A DNA stretch of 15,859 bases, from assembly GCA_003575245.1 (NCBI GenBank), contig NMQN01000911.1, forward strand, positions 1 to 15,859, written 5' to 3'. The first letter of the stretch is position 1, and the number at the start of each line of letters is the position of its first letter. The notes beneath the pieces were generated by a model. It had not been told where the DNA came from, did not search any database, and saw nothing but the letters and a program-made list of their open reading frames with translations. The position numbers and the translations under genes are program-made. Below, one piece after another: positions 1-6,534 of the stretch. The stretch comes from Candidatus Atribacteria bacterium 1244-E10-H5-B2 (lineage in GTDB: Bacteria; Atribacterota; JS1; SB-45; 34-128).

Positions 1-1042
1 TACCGTATCCACATTCACTAATTTCAGCTTTATTCATAAGGTCAAAACCGGTAGCTACAATAATTGCTCCTACTTTTTCTTCAACCAAAGAATCCCTTTG
101 CTTAAAATTAATAGCTTTTAGGGAGCAATTCTTCTCACAGACCCTACACTTTCCTTTAGTAAAATAAAGGCAATTACTACTGTCAATCACCGGTTTATTA
201 GGAACAGCCTGGGGGAATAAAGTATAAATAGCTTTTCTTTTAGCCAAAAGCTCATTAAATTCTGAAGGAACTCTCACCGGACATTTTTCCATACAGAGAC
301 CACAGCCGGTGCATTTATCCCAGTTAACAAAAGAGGCTTTTCTTCTAATTTTCACTTTAAAATTTCCCACATAACCGGAGACTTCTTCTACTTCCGAATA
401 AGCGAGAAGCTTTATCCTTGGATGCTGACCAACCTGCACCATCTTTGGAGTAGCAATACATTGTGGACAATCAAGTGTAGGAAAAGTCTCTGAAAGTTGA
501 AGCATATGCCCTCCAATTGACTGGTTTTTCTCTACCAAGATAACTTCATACCCACTATCAGCAATATCTAAGGAGGCTTGAATACCAGCTATTCCCCCTC
601 CGATAACCAGTGCTCTTTTAGTAATGGGGACACTTAGAGGAGCGAGAGGTTTATTTAACTTTACTTTTTCTACAGTAGCTTCAATAATCTTTACGGCTTT
701 TTCTGTAGCTCTCTCCTTATTATCCTGGTGCACCCAGCTACATTGTTCTCTTATATTGGCAATCTCAATTTTATAAGGATTTAGCCCCACGGAAGCTATT
801 GTATTACGAAAGGTAGTCTCATGCATTGTAGGTGAGCAAGCGGCTACAACTACACCATCAAGTTTCTTCTCTTTAACCATTTTCTTTATCATATCCTGAC
901 CGGGGTCAGAACACATATACATATAATCAGTAGAACAAACAACACCTGAATAATTACTTAAGAGCTTAGCTACTTTTTTTACATCTACTGTACCTGCAAT
1001 ATTTAAACCACAGTGGCAAATAAAAACACCTATTCTACTCAT
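1..1042 (-). CDS. hdrA: HdrA-like heterodisulfide reductase iron-sulfur flavoprotein, 3' end outside window
   Basis: About 347 residues are visible from an ATG at 1042, one base after the hdrB stop, with a GGTGGAG ribosome site inside the end of hdrB; the reading frame is open to the window edge. The N-terminal part reads IGVFICHCGLNIAG, the usual HdrA start, followed by IREQCSWVH. A Rossmann FAD-binding stretch (ALVIGGGIAGIQASLDIA, about residue 145) and the HdrA/QmoA cysteine motif TLDCPQCIATPKM come next. Two ferredoxin motifs follow: CTGCGLCMEKCP and CLYFTKGKCRVCEKNC, the last with Ser where Pro is usual. HdrA is the flavin subunit that splits or merges electron pairs in cytoplasmic Hdr complexes. 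Here it is the last visible gene of the frdBA-hdrCB cluster, so it likely exchanges electrons with ferredoxin or NADH on one side and HdrBC on the other. That partner choice is inference. Confidence 0.9.
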   Translation of the reverse strand, partial: MSRIGVFICHCGLNIAGTVDVKKVAKLLSNYSGVVCSTDYMYMCSDPGQDMIKKMVKEKKLDGVVVAACSPTMHETTFRNTIASVGLNPYKIEIANIREQCSWVHQDNKERATEKAVKIIEATVEKVKLNKPLAPLSVPITKRALVIGGGIAGIQASLDIADSGYEVILVEKNQSIGGHMLQLSETFPTLDCPQCIATPKMVQVGQHPRIKLLAYSEVEEVSGYVGNFKVKIRRKASFVNWDKCTGCGLCMEKCPVRVPSEFNELLAKRKAIYTLFPQAVPNKPVIDSSNCLYFTKGKCRVCEKNCSLKAINFKQRDSLVEEKVGAIIVATGFDLMNKAEISECGYG

Positions 1043-1043
1043 T

Positions 1044-1931
1044 TTATGCTCCACCTATTAAATGTTTACTCTTTAATAAAGGACGAGGGTCAATAAAATT
1101 TAATTCAAATCGGCAAACTTTTTCGCCAAGACCCAAAGAGAGGGCCAAAAGCTGAGTAAAATAGAATACTGGTATACTTGTAAAATCTGAAAACTTCTCT
1201 TTTATCTCTTTTTGTCGATTATCTAAATTAAAGCCACATAAGGGACAGCTTAAAACAATTGCTTCTGCCTTCTGACTAATAGCTGAACTCAAAATATCGT
1301 AAGCTCGCTCAACAACCAGATTTATATTTACCACAGTATGATAGGAGCCACAACACTCTGTTTCATAAGGATAATCAATTACTTCCGCACCCACGGACTC
1401 CAAGAAATCCCTTAAAATAGTAGGACTTTCAGGATCATCTAACCCCACTTCCGGAGGGCGTAAAAGCAAACAACCATAATAAGGGGCTACCTTTAATCCT
1501 TTAAGAGTCATATTTACTTTCTTGGAAACCTGGTCAAAACCTACCTCATTTTTTAAAATCTCTAAAAGATGCAAAACTTCAACTTCTCCATTATATTTCA
1601 CATCTTCTCTGTACATAAGATTATTAAGCTTATCCAATTTCTCTTTATCTTCTTTTACTAATTTATTTGCTCTTTTTAAAGTATGATAACACATAGAACA
1701 GAGAGTCACTACCCGGGTATCTCTCTCTTCTTTAACCCGAATGAGATTACGAATAGGAGCTACCTGGTGAATTAAATCATCAGAAGTTAAGGAATAGACT
1801 GTTCCACAACAATTCCATCGTAGGAGCTCCACCATCTCTATACCCAAAAAAGACAAGGAAGCTAATGCTGAATCTTCAAAATTTTTTGCCATTGTTTTCA
1901 GGGTACATCCTGGAAAATAAGAGATTTTCAT
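1044..1931 (-). CDS. hdrB: HdrB-like subunit with two CCG cysteine-rich domains
   Basis: Heterodisulfide-reductase subunit B family, 295 residues from the start preferred here. Both CCG domains are complete: C9, C41-C42, C78 and C81, then C154, C193-C194, C229 and C232. In characterised HdrB these cysteines hold two noncubane [4Fe-4S] clusters that reduce a disulfide or pass electrons onward. The frame is open to an upstream ATG at 1946, which would add MKGAK. I prefer 1931 because GGGG lies 5 bases before it and the family begins MKISYFPGC; 1946 has no clear ribosome site. The gene sits between hdrC and hdrA, the compact order of a single complex. There is no methanogen-type heterodisulfide evidence here, so the terminal substrate is unknown; given frdBA upstream it may instead act as an electron relay to fumarate reductase. 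Confidence 0.9.
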   Translation of the reverse strand: MKISYFPGCTLKTMAKNFEDSALASLSFLGIEMVELLRWNCCGTVYSLTSDDLIHQVAPIRNLIRVKEERDTRVVTLCSMCYHTLKRANKLVKEDKEKLDKLNNLMYREDVKYNGEVEVLHLLEILKNEVGFDQVSKKVNMTLKGLKVAPYYGCLLLRPPEVGLDDPESPTILRDFLESVGAEVIDYPYETECCGSYHTVVNINLVVERAYDILSSAISQKAEAIVLSCPLCGFNLDNRQKEIKEKFSDFTSIPVFYFTQLLALSLGLGEKVCRFELNFIDPRPLLKSKHLIGGA

Positions 1932-1960
1932 CTTTGCCCCTTTCATAAAATAAACTCAAA

Positions 1961-2368
1961 TCAAGAACTAAATTTACGGAGACTGCTAACCAAAGCTATT
2001 TGAGGAACCTGAGAAAGCACTTCCTTGGGAATAGACAAAGGACTAACATAATCAACATTTTTCCTGAGAGTAATCTGCCTGAGAGCTTCCATAACTTTTG
2101 CTAAATCTACTCCTTTAGGACAGCGGGTAACACAAGTAAAGCAGGAACTACAAATCCAGATTGTTTTAGAATTTAAAACTTCTTTTTCCTGACCCAGTTG
2201 AACAAGACGAATAATCTCACAGGGAGATATATCCATCTCTGATATACTGGGACATCCTGCAGAACATTTCCCACACTGATAACAAGCATAAATGTTCTCT
2301 TCGCTTAATTCTTCTACCTTATCTAAAAATTTACTTTTGATATCCTTAACAGAAATTTCCGTCCTCAT
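1961..2368 (-). CDS. hdrC: HdrC-like iron-sulfur subunit
   Basis: A 135-residue ferredoxin-type protein. Two [4Fe-4S] sites are complete: C29, C32, C35, C39 (CYQCGKCSAGCP) and C73, C76, C79, C83 (CSSCFTCVTRCP), followed by the family-typical KGVDLAKVMEALR. There is no membrane segment, so this is the soluble HdrC type rather than the HdrE/DsrM-linked type. The ATG at 2368 has a good ribosome site (GGAGGAG, about 5 bases ahead), located at the end of the preceding lipoate-ligase-like ORF, whose stop lies only 2 bases upstream of the start. In Hdr complexes HdrC carries electrons between HdrA and HdrB; the neighbouring hdrB and hdrA support that role. Confidence 0.9.
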   Translation of the reverse strand: MRTEISVKDIKSKFLDKVEELSEENIYACYQCGKCSAGCPSISEMDISPCEIIRLVQLGQEKEVLNSKTIWICSSCFTCVTRCPKGVDLAKVMEALRQITLRKNVDYVSPLSIPKEVLSQVPQIALVSSLRKFSS

Positions 2369-2370
2369 CT

Positions 2371-2634
2371 CTACTCCTCCACTTTCATTGCTTTTAAAAA
2401 ATCTTCTGAGCTAACACCGGGAGATTGAACTTTTTCCTTATCATAGAACTCATCTATTTTAGAGTTTAACCACCTTTTTTTACGAACCTCCCCTTCTAAT
2501 TCTTCAAGACAATCTTTGGTATAAAGTGTAAAATCACCCGAAAGACTGATCTTCTTTATCCTCTCTTTTTTTACTTCTTGAATAGTTCTTATCAATCCAC
2601 CTTCTGCTTTGTGTATCCCGTAAATAATCTCCAC
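2371..2634 (-). pseudogene. C-terminal domain of a lipoate-protein ligase (LplA-C/LplB-like), probably a fragment
   Basis: An 87-residue ORF from GTG at 2634. The pattern KAEGGLIRT, then IKKISLSGDFTLYTKDCLEELEG, then PGVSSEDFLKAM follows the C-terminal accessory domain of lipoate-protein ligases, which in some archaea is a separate subunit (LplB) needed to activate lipoate. No catalytic ligase domain is present in the window. The frame stays open upstream of the GTG and there reads TPRIPKGVKIREG, which resembles the linker after a Fer4_20 domain in GltD-type flavoproteins. I therefore think a deletion joined that gene to the tail of an lplA-like gene around 2630-2640. The ribosome-site-like GGAAGGA abuts the GTG too closely to be convincing. 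A functional stand-alone LplB-like subunit is the alternative. Family assignment is by motif memory and moderately sure. Confidence 0.5.
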
Positions 2635-2638
2635 TCCT

Positions 2639-2950
2639 TCCCTTATTTTTACACCCTTTGGTATTCTTGGTGTCTTTTTAAAGAGGCAATAGCTAATAGT
2701 TCATCAAAATCTTTGCGATTGCATTTCTCCTCACAGGGATGATGACAGATACGACCCAAAACCCCTGAAAAATGTACTCTTTCTCTAACTAACTCATAAG
2801 CTTCCTTAAATTTACCCTGTGAAATTAAGTCAATGTAACCCTGCACATTTACCCCTGCTGGAAAGGCTAATCGGCAGGTTTGTCCAGCTGGGCCATTACT
2901 CCGCCAATACCGGCACTAACCACCATTACCGCGCCAATATTTTTATCCAT
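2639..2950 (-). pseudogene. Remnant of an HdrA-like/GltD-like FAD oxidoreductase (FAD-start piece joined to Fer4_20 domain)
   Basis: An ATG at 2950 with a strong GGGGAGGG ribosome site opens MDKNIGAVMVVSAGI, the beginning of an HdrA-type FAD domain. It jumps directly to GGVMAQLDK, a motif normally about 35 residues further on, and stops at 2867. A second frame from about 2879 reads TCRLAFPAGVNVQGYIDLI and continues through GRICHHPCEEKC to LKRHQEY, stopping at 2649. That is a Fer4_20 (GltD/dihydropyrimidine dehydrogenase) iron-sulfur domain; the family's second cysteine (CRLAC) is Phe here. So the remnant shows an internal deletion (about 2901-2910), a frame change (about 2879), a lost cluster ligand and a truncation. 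The parent was probably a large NAD(P)H- or HdrA-linked flavoprotein in the same operon as frdA. No functional product is expected. Confidence 0.7.
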
Positions 2951-2964
2951 TTTAAAACCCTCCC

Positions 2965-4632
2965 CTATCTTAAAGTTCCTTCATAATGAGCGGTAAGTTG
3001 TCGAGCTCTCACTTCGGGTGTAGTATAATTAGGTAATAGCATGGGAGAAATTTTATTTGTATGAATACCCGCTTCTTGAAGTTCTCTTTCATATCTTTTT
3101 ATATGCTTCAAAGTGAGTTTGCCCAGCTTTACCTCTTTAGAATTTAAAGCAGCAGATATACCTGCCCTCCTACCAAAAACATTGTAATCTAAAACAGAAT
3201 TTCCCATAAGTCTATTTCTCCCATGGATTCCACCTGAGACTTCACCGGCTGCATAAAGGTTAGGTATCTTGGTCTCACACTTATCATTTATCTCCAGCCC
3301 TCCATTTTGGTAATGCAGAGTGGGAAAAACAAGCATAGGTTCTTTAGTAATATCAATATCGAATCGGTCTAATTGTCTGTACATAGCAGGAAGCTGCTTT
3401 TGGATAGCTCCCTCGCCATTTATAAGCTCGATAAGGGGTGAGTCAAGCCATATCCCCACTCTTCCGGCATGAGTAATAATACCCTTTCCCCTCTCGGTAC
3501 ATTCCCTTATAAAGGAAGATGCCTCAACATCTCTTGGCTCAAGAGGAAAAACAAATAATTCTCCGAATTTATTTACCGGTTGAGCACCAGCTGTCCTCAC
3601 CTTCTCGGTAATAAGAAAACCTAATATCTGCTCCGGATAAACGGCTCCGGTAGGATGATATTGGACAGAATCCATATACAAAAGGTTTGCCCCTACTTTA
3701 TATCCAAGAACTAACCCATCAGCTGTAGCCCCATAATGGTTAGTAGTAGCAAATTCTTTTATATGTAACCTCCCAAATCCACCAGTAGCAATAATAGTAG
3801 ATTTTGCCCTTACTATAATGTATTCTTCTGTCTCCAGGTTATAGAGAATTGCTCCGGCAACCTGCCCTCCCTCATCCATCAAAAGCTCAATGGCAGGAGA
3901 AAACTCGATTACTTGAATATCTTCGGGATGATTTTTTACCTCATCTCTTAAAACTCTCATAATAGCAGCGCCGGTATAATCTCTTGCCGAATGCATTCTC
4001 TTTCTGGAGCACCCTCCTCCAAGCATAGTCACCATATTTCCATCGGGATTCTTATCAAACATTACCCCGAGCTCTTCAAGCCACTTTATTACTAAAGGAG
4101 CATCCATTACCAGAGTTCTTACCAGATCGGGCTTGTTATCAAAGTGTCCTCCCCCTAACACATCTAAATAGTGAATAGCAGGAGAATCATTGGGATTCAC
4201 TGATGCTTGAATCCCCCCTTGAGACATCATTGAATTCGAATCTCCGATACGTAGTTTTGTAGCTATAATAACCTTGGCTCTATTCTCTCTGGCTAAAAGA
4301 GCTGCTCCTGCACCACCACCACCACCACCAATAACCAGAACATCGGTATCATAATCTACTCTGGAAAGGTCGAAATCATCAGGATTTATACGAGAATGAG
4401 ATTCTAAAATATCAGCAACTTCTGAGGTAATATTCTCGCCTCTATTAGGGCCGATCCTTATTTTTTTCTTTGCATCTGCTTTATAATCGGGATGGAACTT
4501 AGTTAAGACTTCACTTCTTTCTGCATCCGTCATGGGAGTAAAAACCTTTTCTCCGGATAATGCTTTTTTAAGTCTGGCTGGTCTTGTTTTCTCCACTAAC
4601 TTTAAAGATTCTTGCATATATTCTGGATACAT
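2965..4632 (-). CDS. frdA: Fumarate reductase/succinate dehydrogenase flavoprotein subunit
   Basis: A 555-residue flavoprotein that interconverts fumarate and succinate. The FAD-binding run GGGGGGAGAALLA starts at residue 102, SMMSQGGIQAS is at 134-144, and QYHPTG at 324-329. The EPRDVEASS segment (R367) matches the position of the catalytic arginine, HYQNGGLEI (H440) is the substrate-binding histidine region, and GEVSGGIHGRNRLMGNS closes the FAD site. About 95 residues precede the Rossmann fold, longer than in classical FrdA/SdhA; this extension is charged, rich in Lys and Glu, and not recognised. No Tat signal or membrane segment is seen, so the enzyme looks cytoplasmic. It follows frdB by 15 bases and precedes Hdr genes, suggesting electrons run FrdA-FrdB-HdrC/B/A. 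L-aspartate oxidase is a related alternative but the FrdB partner argues against it. Confidence 0.9.
   Translation of the reverse strand: MYPEYMQESLKLVEKTRPARLKKALSGEKVFTPMTDAERSEVLTKFHPDYKADAKKKIRIGPNRGENITSEVADILESHSRINPDDFDLSRVDYDTDVLVIGGGGGGAGAALLARENRAKVIIATKLRIGDSNSMMSQGGIQASVNPNDSPAIHYLDVLGGGHFDNKPDLVRTLVMDAPLVIKWLEELGVMFDKNPDGNMVTMLGGGCSRKRMHSARDYTGAAIMRVLRDEVKNHPEDIQVIEFSPAIELLMDEGGQVAGAILYNLETEEYIIVRAKSTIIATGGFGRLHIKEFATTNHYGATADGLVLGYKVGANLLYMDSVQYHPTGAVYPEQILGFLITEKVRTAGAQPVNKFGELFVFPLEPRDVEASSFIRECTERGKGIITHAGRVGIWLDSPLIELINGEGAIQKQLPAMYRQLDRFDIDITKEPMLVFPTLHYQNGGLEINDKCETKIPNLYAAGEVSGGIHGRNRLMGNSVLDYNVFGRRAGISAALNSKEVKLGKLTLKHIKRYERELQEAGIHTNKISPMLLPNYTTPEVRARQLTAHYEGTLR
4312..4329 (-). 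repeat. Six-copy GGT trinucleotide repeat in the FAD-binding site of frdA
   Basis: The glycine run of the FrdA dinucleotide-binding loop is encoded by six identical GGT codons (ACC on the plus strand). A perfect triplet repeat in a nucleotide-binding loop can gain or lose whole glycines by slippage without breaking the frame. Whether it varies is unknown. Confidence 0.85.
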
Positions 4633-4647
4633 TTATTTTCACCCTCT

Positions 4648-5376
4648 TTACATTTTTTCTATATCTCTTGCATAATACTTCTTTTTAATAGACTCCCTAT
4701 CCATATGCATAAACTCTTCTATCTCCTTATCGTATTTGTGCTCCTTTATCTCCTTTAATCTGCACTCAAGATATTCACCCTTTTTAGATAAGTATTTTCC
4801 GTAAAGTCTTCTTGCCAGTACAGCTACATTATACTGGACTATTTCCGCAGGACAGCGAGCAGCACATAAACCGCACATTATACAATCAAAGGATAAATCC
4901 GCTGCTTGAGCAATATCACCACGTATTAGCGCCTGAATATAATCCATTACTTCCAAATCTTGAGGGCAAGCTTTAGTACAAGTATTGCAACTTACACAGC
5001 GGAAAATTTCCGGATAAATTTCCTGAAAAGTAGAAATAGAAGGCTCCAATTCATCCATATCATATAGAGCTTTGTTTGCCGGGAAAAAGGGAATTTGAGT
5101 AAGGTACATATTTGGCTCAACTACAGTTTGACAAGCTAATCCCGTCTTTATTTTATAATCGTCCGTAGTCCGGTAAATAGTAGCACAGGCGCCACAAAAT
5201 CCCTCTCGGCAACCACAGCCCCGTTTCAATTGATATCCTGCATATTCTAAAGCCCCCATAATAGTTGATCCTTCGGGCACCTCATACTTCTTACCCATAA
5301 TATATAAAGATATCATTTTCGCCTTTTGAGGTTGAGTTTTTTCCTCTTTTTTCATTACACTCTTGTTTTCTTCCAT
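4648..5376 (-). CDS. frdB: Fumarate reductase/succinate dehydrogenase iron-sulfur subunit
   Basis: A 242-residue electron-transfer subunit. The N-terminal plant-type [2Fe-2S] domain shows CGCREGFCGAC (C54/C56, C61, C64) with the distal C82. The C-terminal part carries two [4Fe-4S] motifs, C127-C130-C133-C137 (CVSCNTCTKACP) and C165-C168-C171-C175 (CIMCGLCAARCP). Classical FrdB/SdhB has a [3Fe-4S] centre adjoining quinone; here the second and third clusters both have four ferredoxin-type cysteines, more like thiol:fumarate reductase TfrB. Unlike methanogen TfrB, there is no CCG domain fused at the C-terminus; a charged tail of about 60 residues takes its place and a separate hdrB lies downstream. 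The ATG has AGGGGGTG about 5 bases ahead. No SdhC/FrdC-like membrane gene is in the window. Confidence 0.88.
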   Translation of the reverse strand: MEENKSVMKKEEKTQPQKAKMISLYIMGKKYEVPEGSTIMGALEYAGYQLKRGCGCREGFCGACATIYRTTDDYKIKTGLACQTVVEPNMYLTQIPFFPANKALYDMDELEPSISTFQEIYPEIFRCVSCNTCTKACPQDLEVMDYIQALIRGDIAQAADLSFDCIMCGLCAARCPAEIVQYNVAVLARRLYGKYLSKKGEYLECRLKEIKEHKYDKEIEEFMHMDRESIKKKYYARDIEKM

Positions 5377-5392
5377 TTTTTCACCCCCTACT

Positions 5393-5840
5393 TTAAATAG
5401 TAAAAATATTTACCATTTCAAATATTTGTCTTTTGCTAAAATTATTCTGCTGCATTGCTCCCGAAGGGCAGGCAGCACTACAAGCACCGCAACCATCATA
5501 AATAACTGGATTAACCTTGGCTTTTTTTGTTTTTAAATCAAGTTCAACGGCATCGCAAGCACAAATATTTACACAATTGCCACATCCCACACAGACTTCC
5601 TCACCAGAAATAGGAGCATATATCTTGCCTAACTATTTTCCTGTTTCATACTACCCACAAGTTTATCCTGATTTACCTGGTCTCCTTCTTCAGACATTTC
5701 AATATTACTTATCTCCCCGGCAAATTTCTGAGAAAAATCACTTAAACCTACTTTAACCTTATCTCCTTCAACTTTTGCCATATATATTCTTTGTGATAAT
5801 AGAGCTCCTCAGGCATATTATAATCTTCTACTTTAGTCAT
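5393..5840 (-). pseudogene. Decayed GcvH-like lipoyl carrier joined to an HdrA C-terminal ferredoxin segment
   Basis: ATG at 5840 has a good AAGGAG ribosome site and starts MTKVEDYNMPEELYYHKEYIW, a glycine-cleavage-H-like N-terminus. One missing base near 5778 shifts the frame to KVEGDKVKVGLSDFSQKFAGEI; a second missing base near 5647 and a TAG at 5635-5633 (where TGG fits) interrupt the lipoyl site. Read with those repaired, it gives METGKWLGKIYAPISGE, with Lys where H-protein carries lipoate. Immediately after, the sequence becomes CVGCGNCVNICACDAVEL and then YDGCGACSAACPSGAMQQNNFS, the tail of HdrA; the first cysteine of the last cluster is Tyr. The change occurs near 5595-5605. The 65-residue open frame 5393-5590 could still yield a small ferredoxin, but it lacks a good ribosome site and a complete second cluster. 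Confidence 0.75.
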
Positions 5841-5965
5841 TTTTTCTCCTTATTGTAGTAGTTAGCTTTCTAAAAGTCCCTTTTTTTTGCCTCTAATTCT
5901 ATGTTTTTGTTTTTTCCCTTTTAGGGAAGATTATCTATTGCTCCTTATTAGACTATTTTACAAAT
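5841..5965. other. Intergenic stretch between the beta fumarase gene and the GcvH-like remnant
   Basis: These 125 bases contain the ribosome site of the GcvH-like gene and a short stem (TTCCC/GGGAA near 5925-5940) that is followed on the minus strand by A residues, not T, so it is not a normal intrinsic terminator in the direction of transcription. I see no convincing promoter. Read-through from the fumarase genes into the frd-hdr genes is therefore likely. Confidence 0.45.
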
Positions 5966-6520
5966 TTATCTAGCGTACTTGGGCGGTTCTGTCTCATATA
6001 AATTATTTCCTGCCGAATCTATCACCACAATTACTGGAAAATCCTCTACGTAGTAACGGTGAATAGCCTCTGTGCCTAAATCTTCATAAGCTACAACTTC
6101 TGATTTCTTTATGCTTCTAGCAATTAAAGCTGCCGCCCCACCAACAGCGTGAAAATAAACTGCGTTATTCTTTTTCATACTCTCAATTACTTCCTTAGAA
6201 CGAAGTCCTTTACCAATCATCCCCTTAAGTCCTTTATCGAGGAGTGCTGGAGCATAGGGATCCATGCGATAACTTGTAGTTGGACCGGCAGCACCACAAG
6301 CATAACCAGGCTTAGCAGGAGCTGGACCAACATAGTAAATAATCTGATTCCTAATCTCAATGGGTAACTTCTCTCCTTTCTGCAGAAGAGAGAATAACCG
6401 TTTATGTGCTGCATCCCTACCGGTGTATATATACCCTGTAATGCTTACCATATCCCCCGCTTTTAAATTAGAAACCACCTCATCCGTTAATGGAGTAACA
6501 ATCTTTACAATTTTTGCCAT
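5966..6520 (-). CDS. fumB: Class I fumarate hydratase, beta (C-terminal) subunit
   Basis: A 184-residue subunit of the two-part, [4Fe-4S]-dependent fumarase (or the closely related L-tartrate dehydratase TtdB). Motifs YTGRDAAHKR, GPTTSYRMD, VGGAAALIA and AYEDLGTEAI are characteristic of the beta domain, which completes the active site formed with the alpha subunit. The frame is open back to 6574, inside fumA, but I set the start at 6520: the family begins MAKIVKIVTPL and a full AGGAGG (6529-6534) lies 8 bases ahead. It follows the alpha gene by 14 bases. With malic enzyme upstream and fumarate reductase downstream, fumarase rather than tartrate dehydratase activity is the better fit. Confidence 0.9.
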   Translation of the reverse strand: MAKIVKIVTPLTDEVVSNLKAGDMVSITGYIYTGRDAAHKRLFSLLQKGEKLPIEIRNQIIYYVGPAPAKPGYACGAAGPTTSYRMDPYAPALLDKGLKGMIGKGLRSKEVIESMKKNNAVYFHAVGGAAALIARSIKKSEVVAYEDLGTEAIHRYYVEDFPVIVVIDSAGNNLYETEPPKYAR

Positions 6521-6528
6521 TGATAAAT

Positions 6529-6534
6529 CCTCCT
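6529..6534 (-). promoter_or_regulatory. Ribosome binding site that fixes the fumB start
   Basis: AGGAGG 8 bases before the ATG at 6520. It selects this internal start over the ATG at 6574, which would overlap the alpha subunit and lacks a comparable site. Confidence 0.8.

Noticed and set aside
5517..5756. Plus-strand open frame of 79 codons over the GcvH-like remnant
   Set aside because: It is opposite a recognisable, if decayed, minus-strand coding sequence and its translation shows no family features or ribosome site.
5920..5945. Hairpin TTCCC/GGGAA as a terminator after fumB
   Set aside because: The stem is only five pairs and is followed by A, not T, in the direction of transcription.
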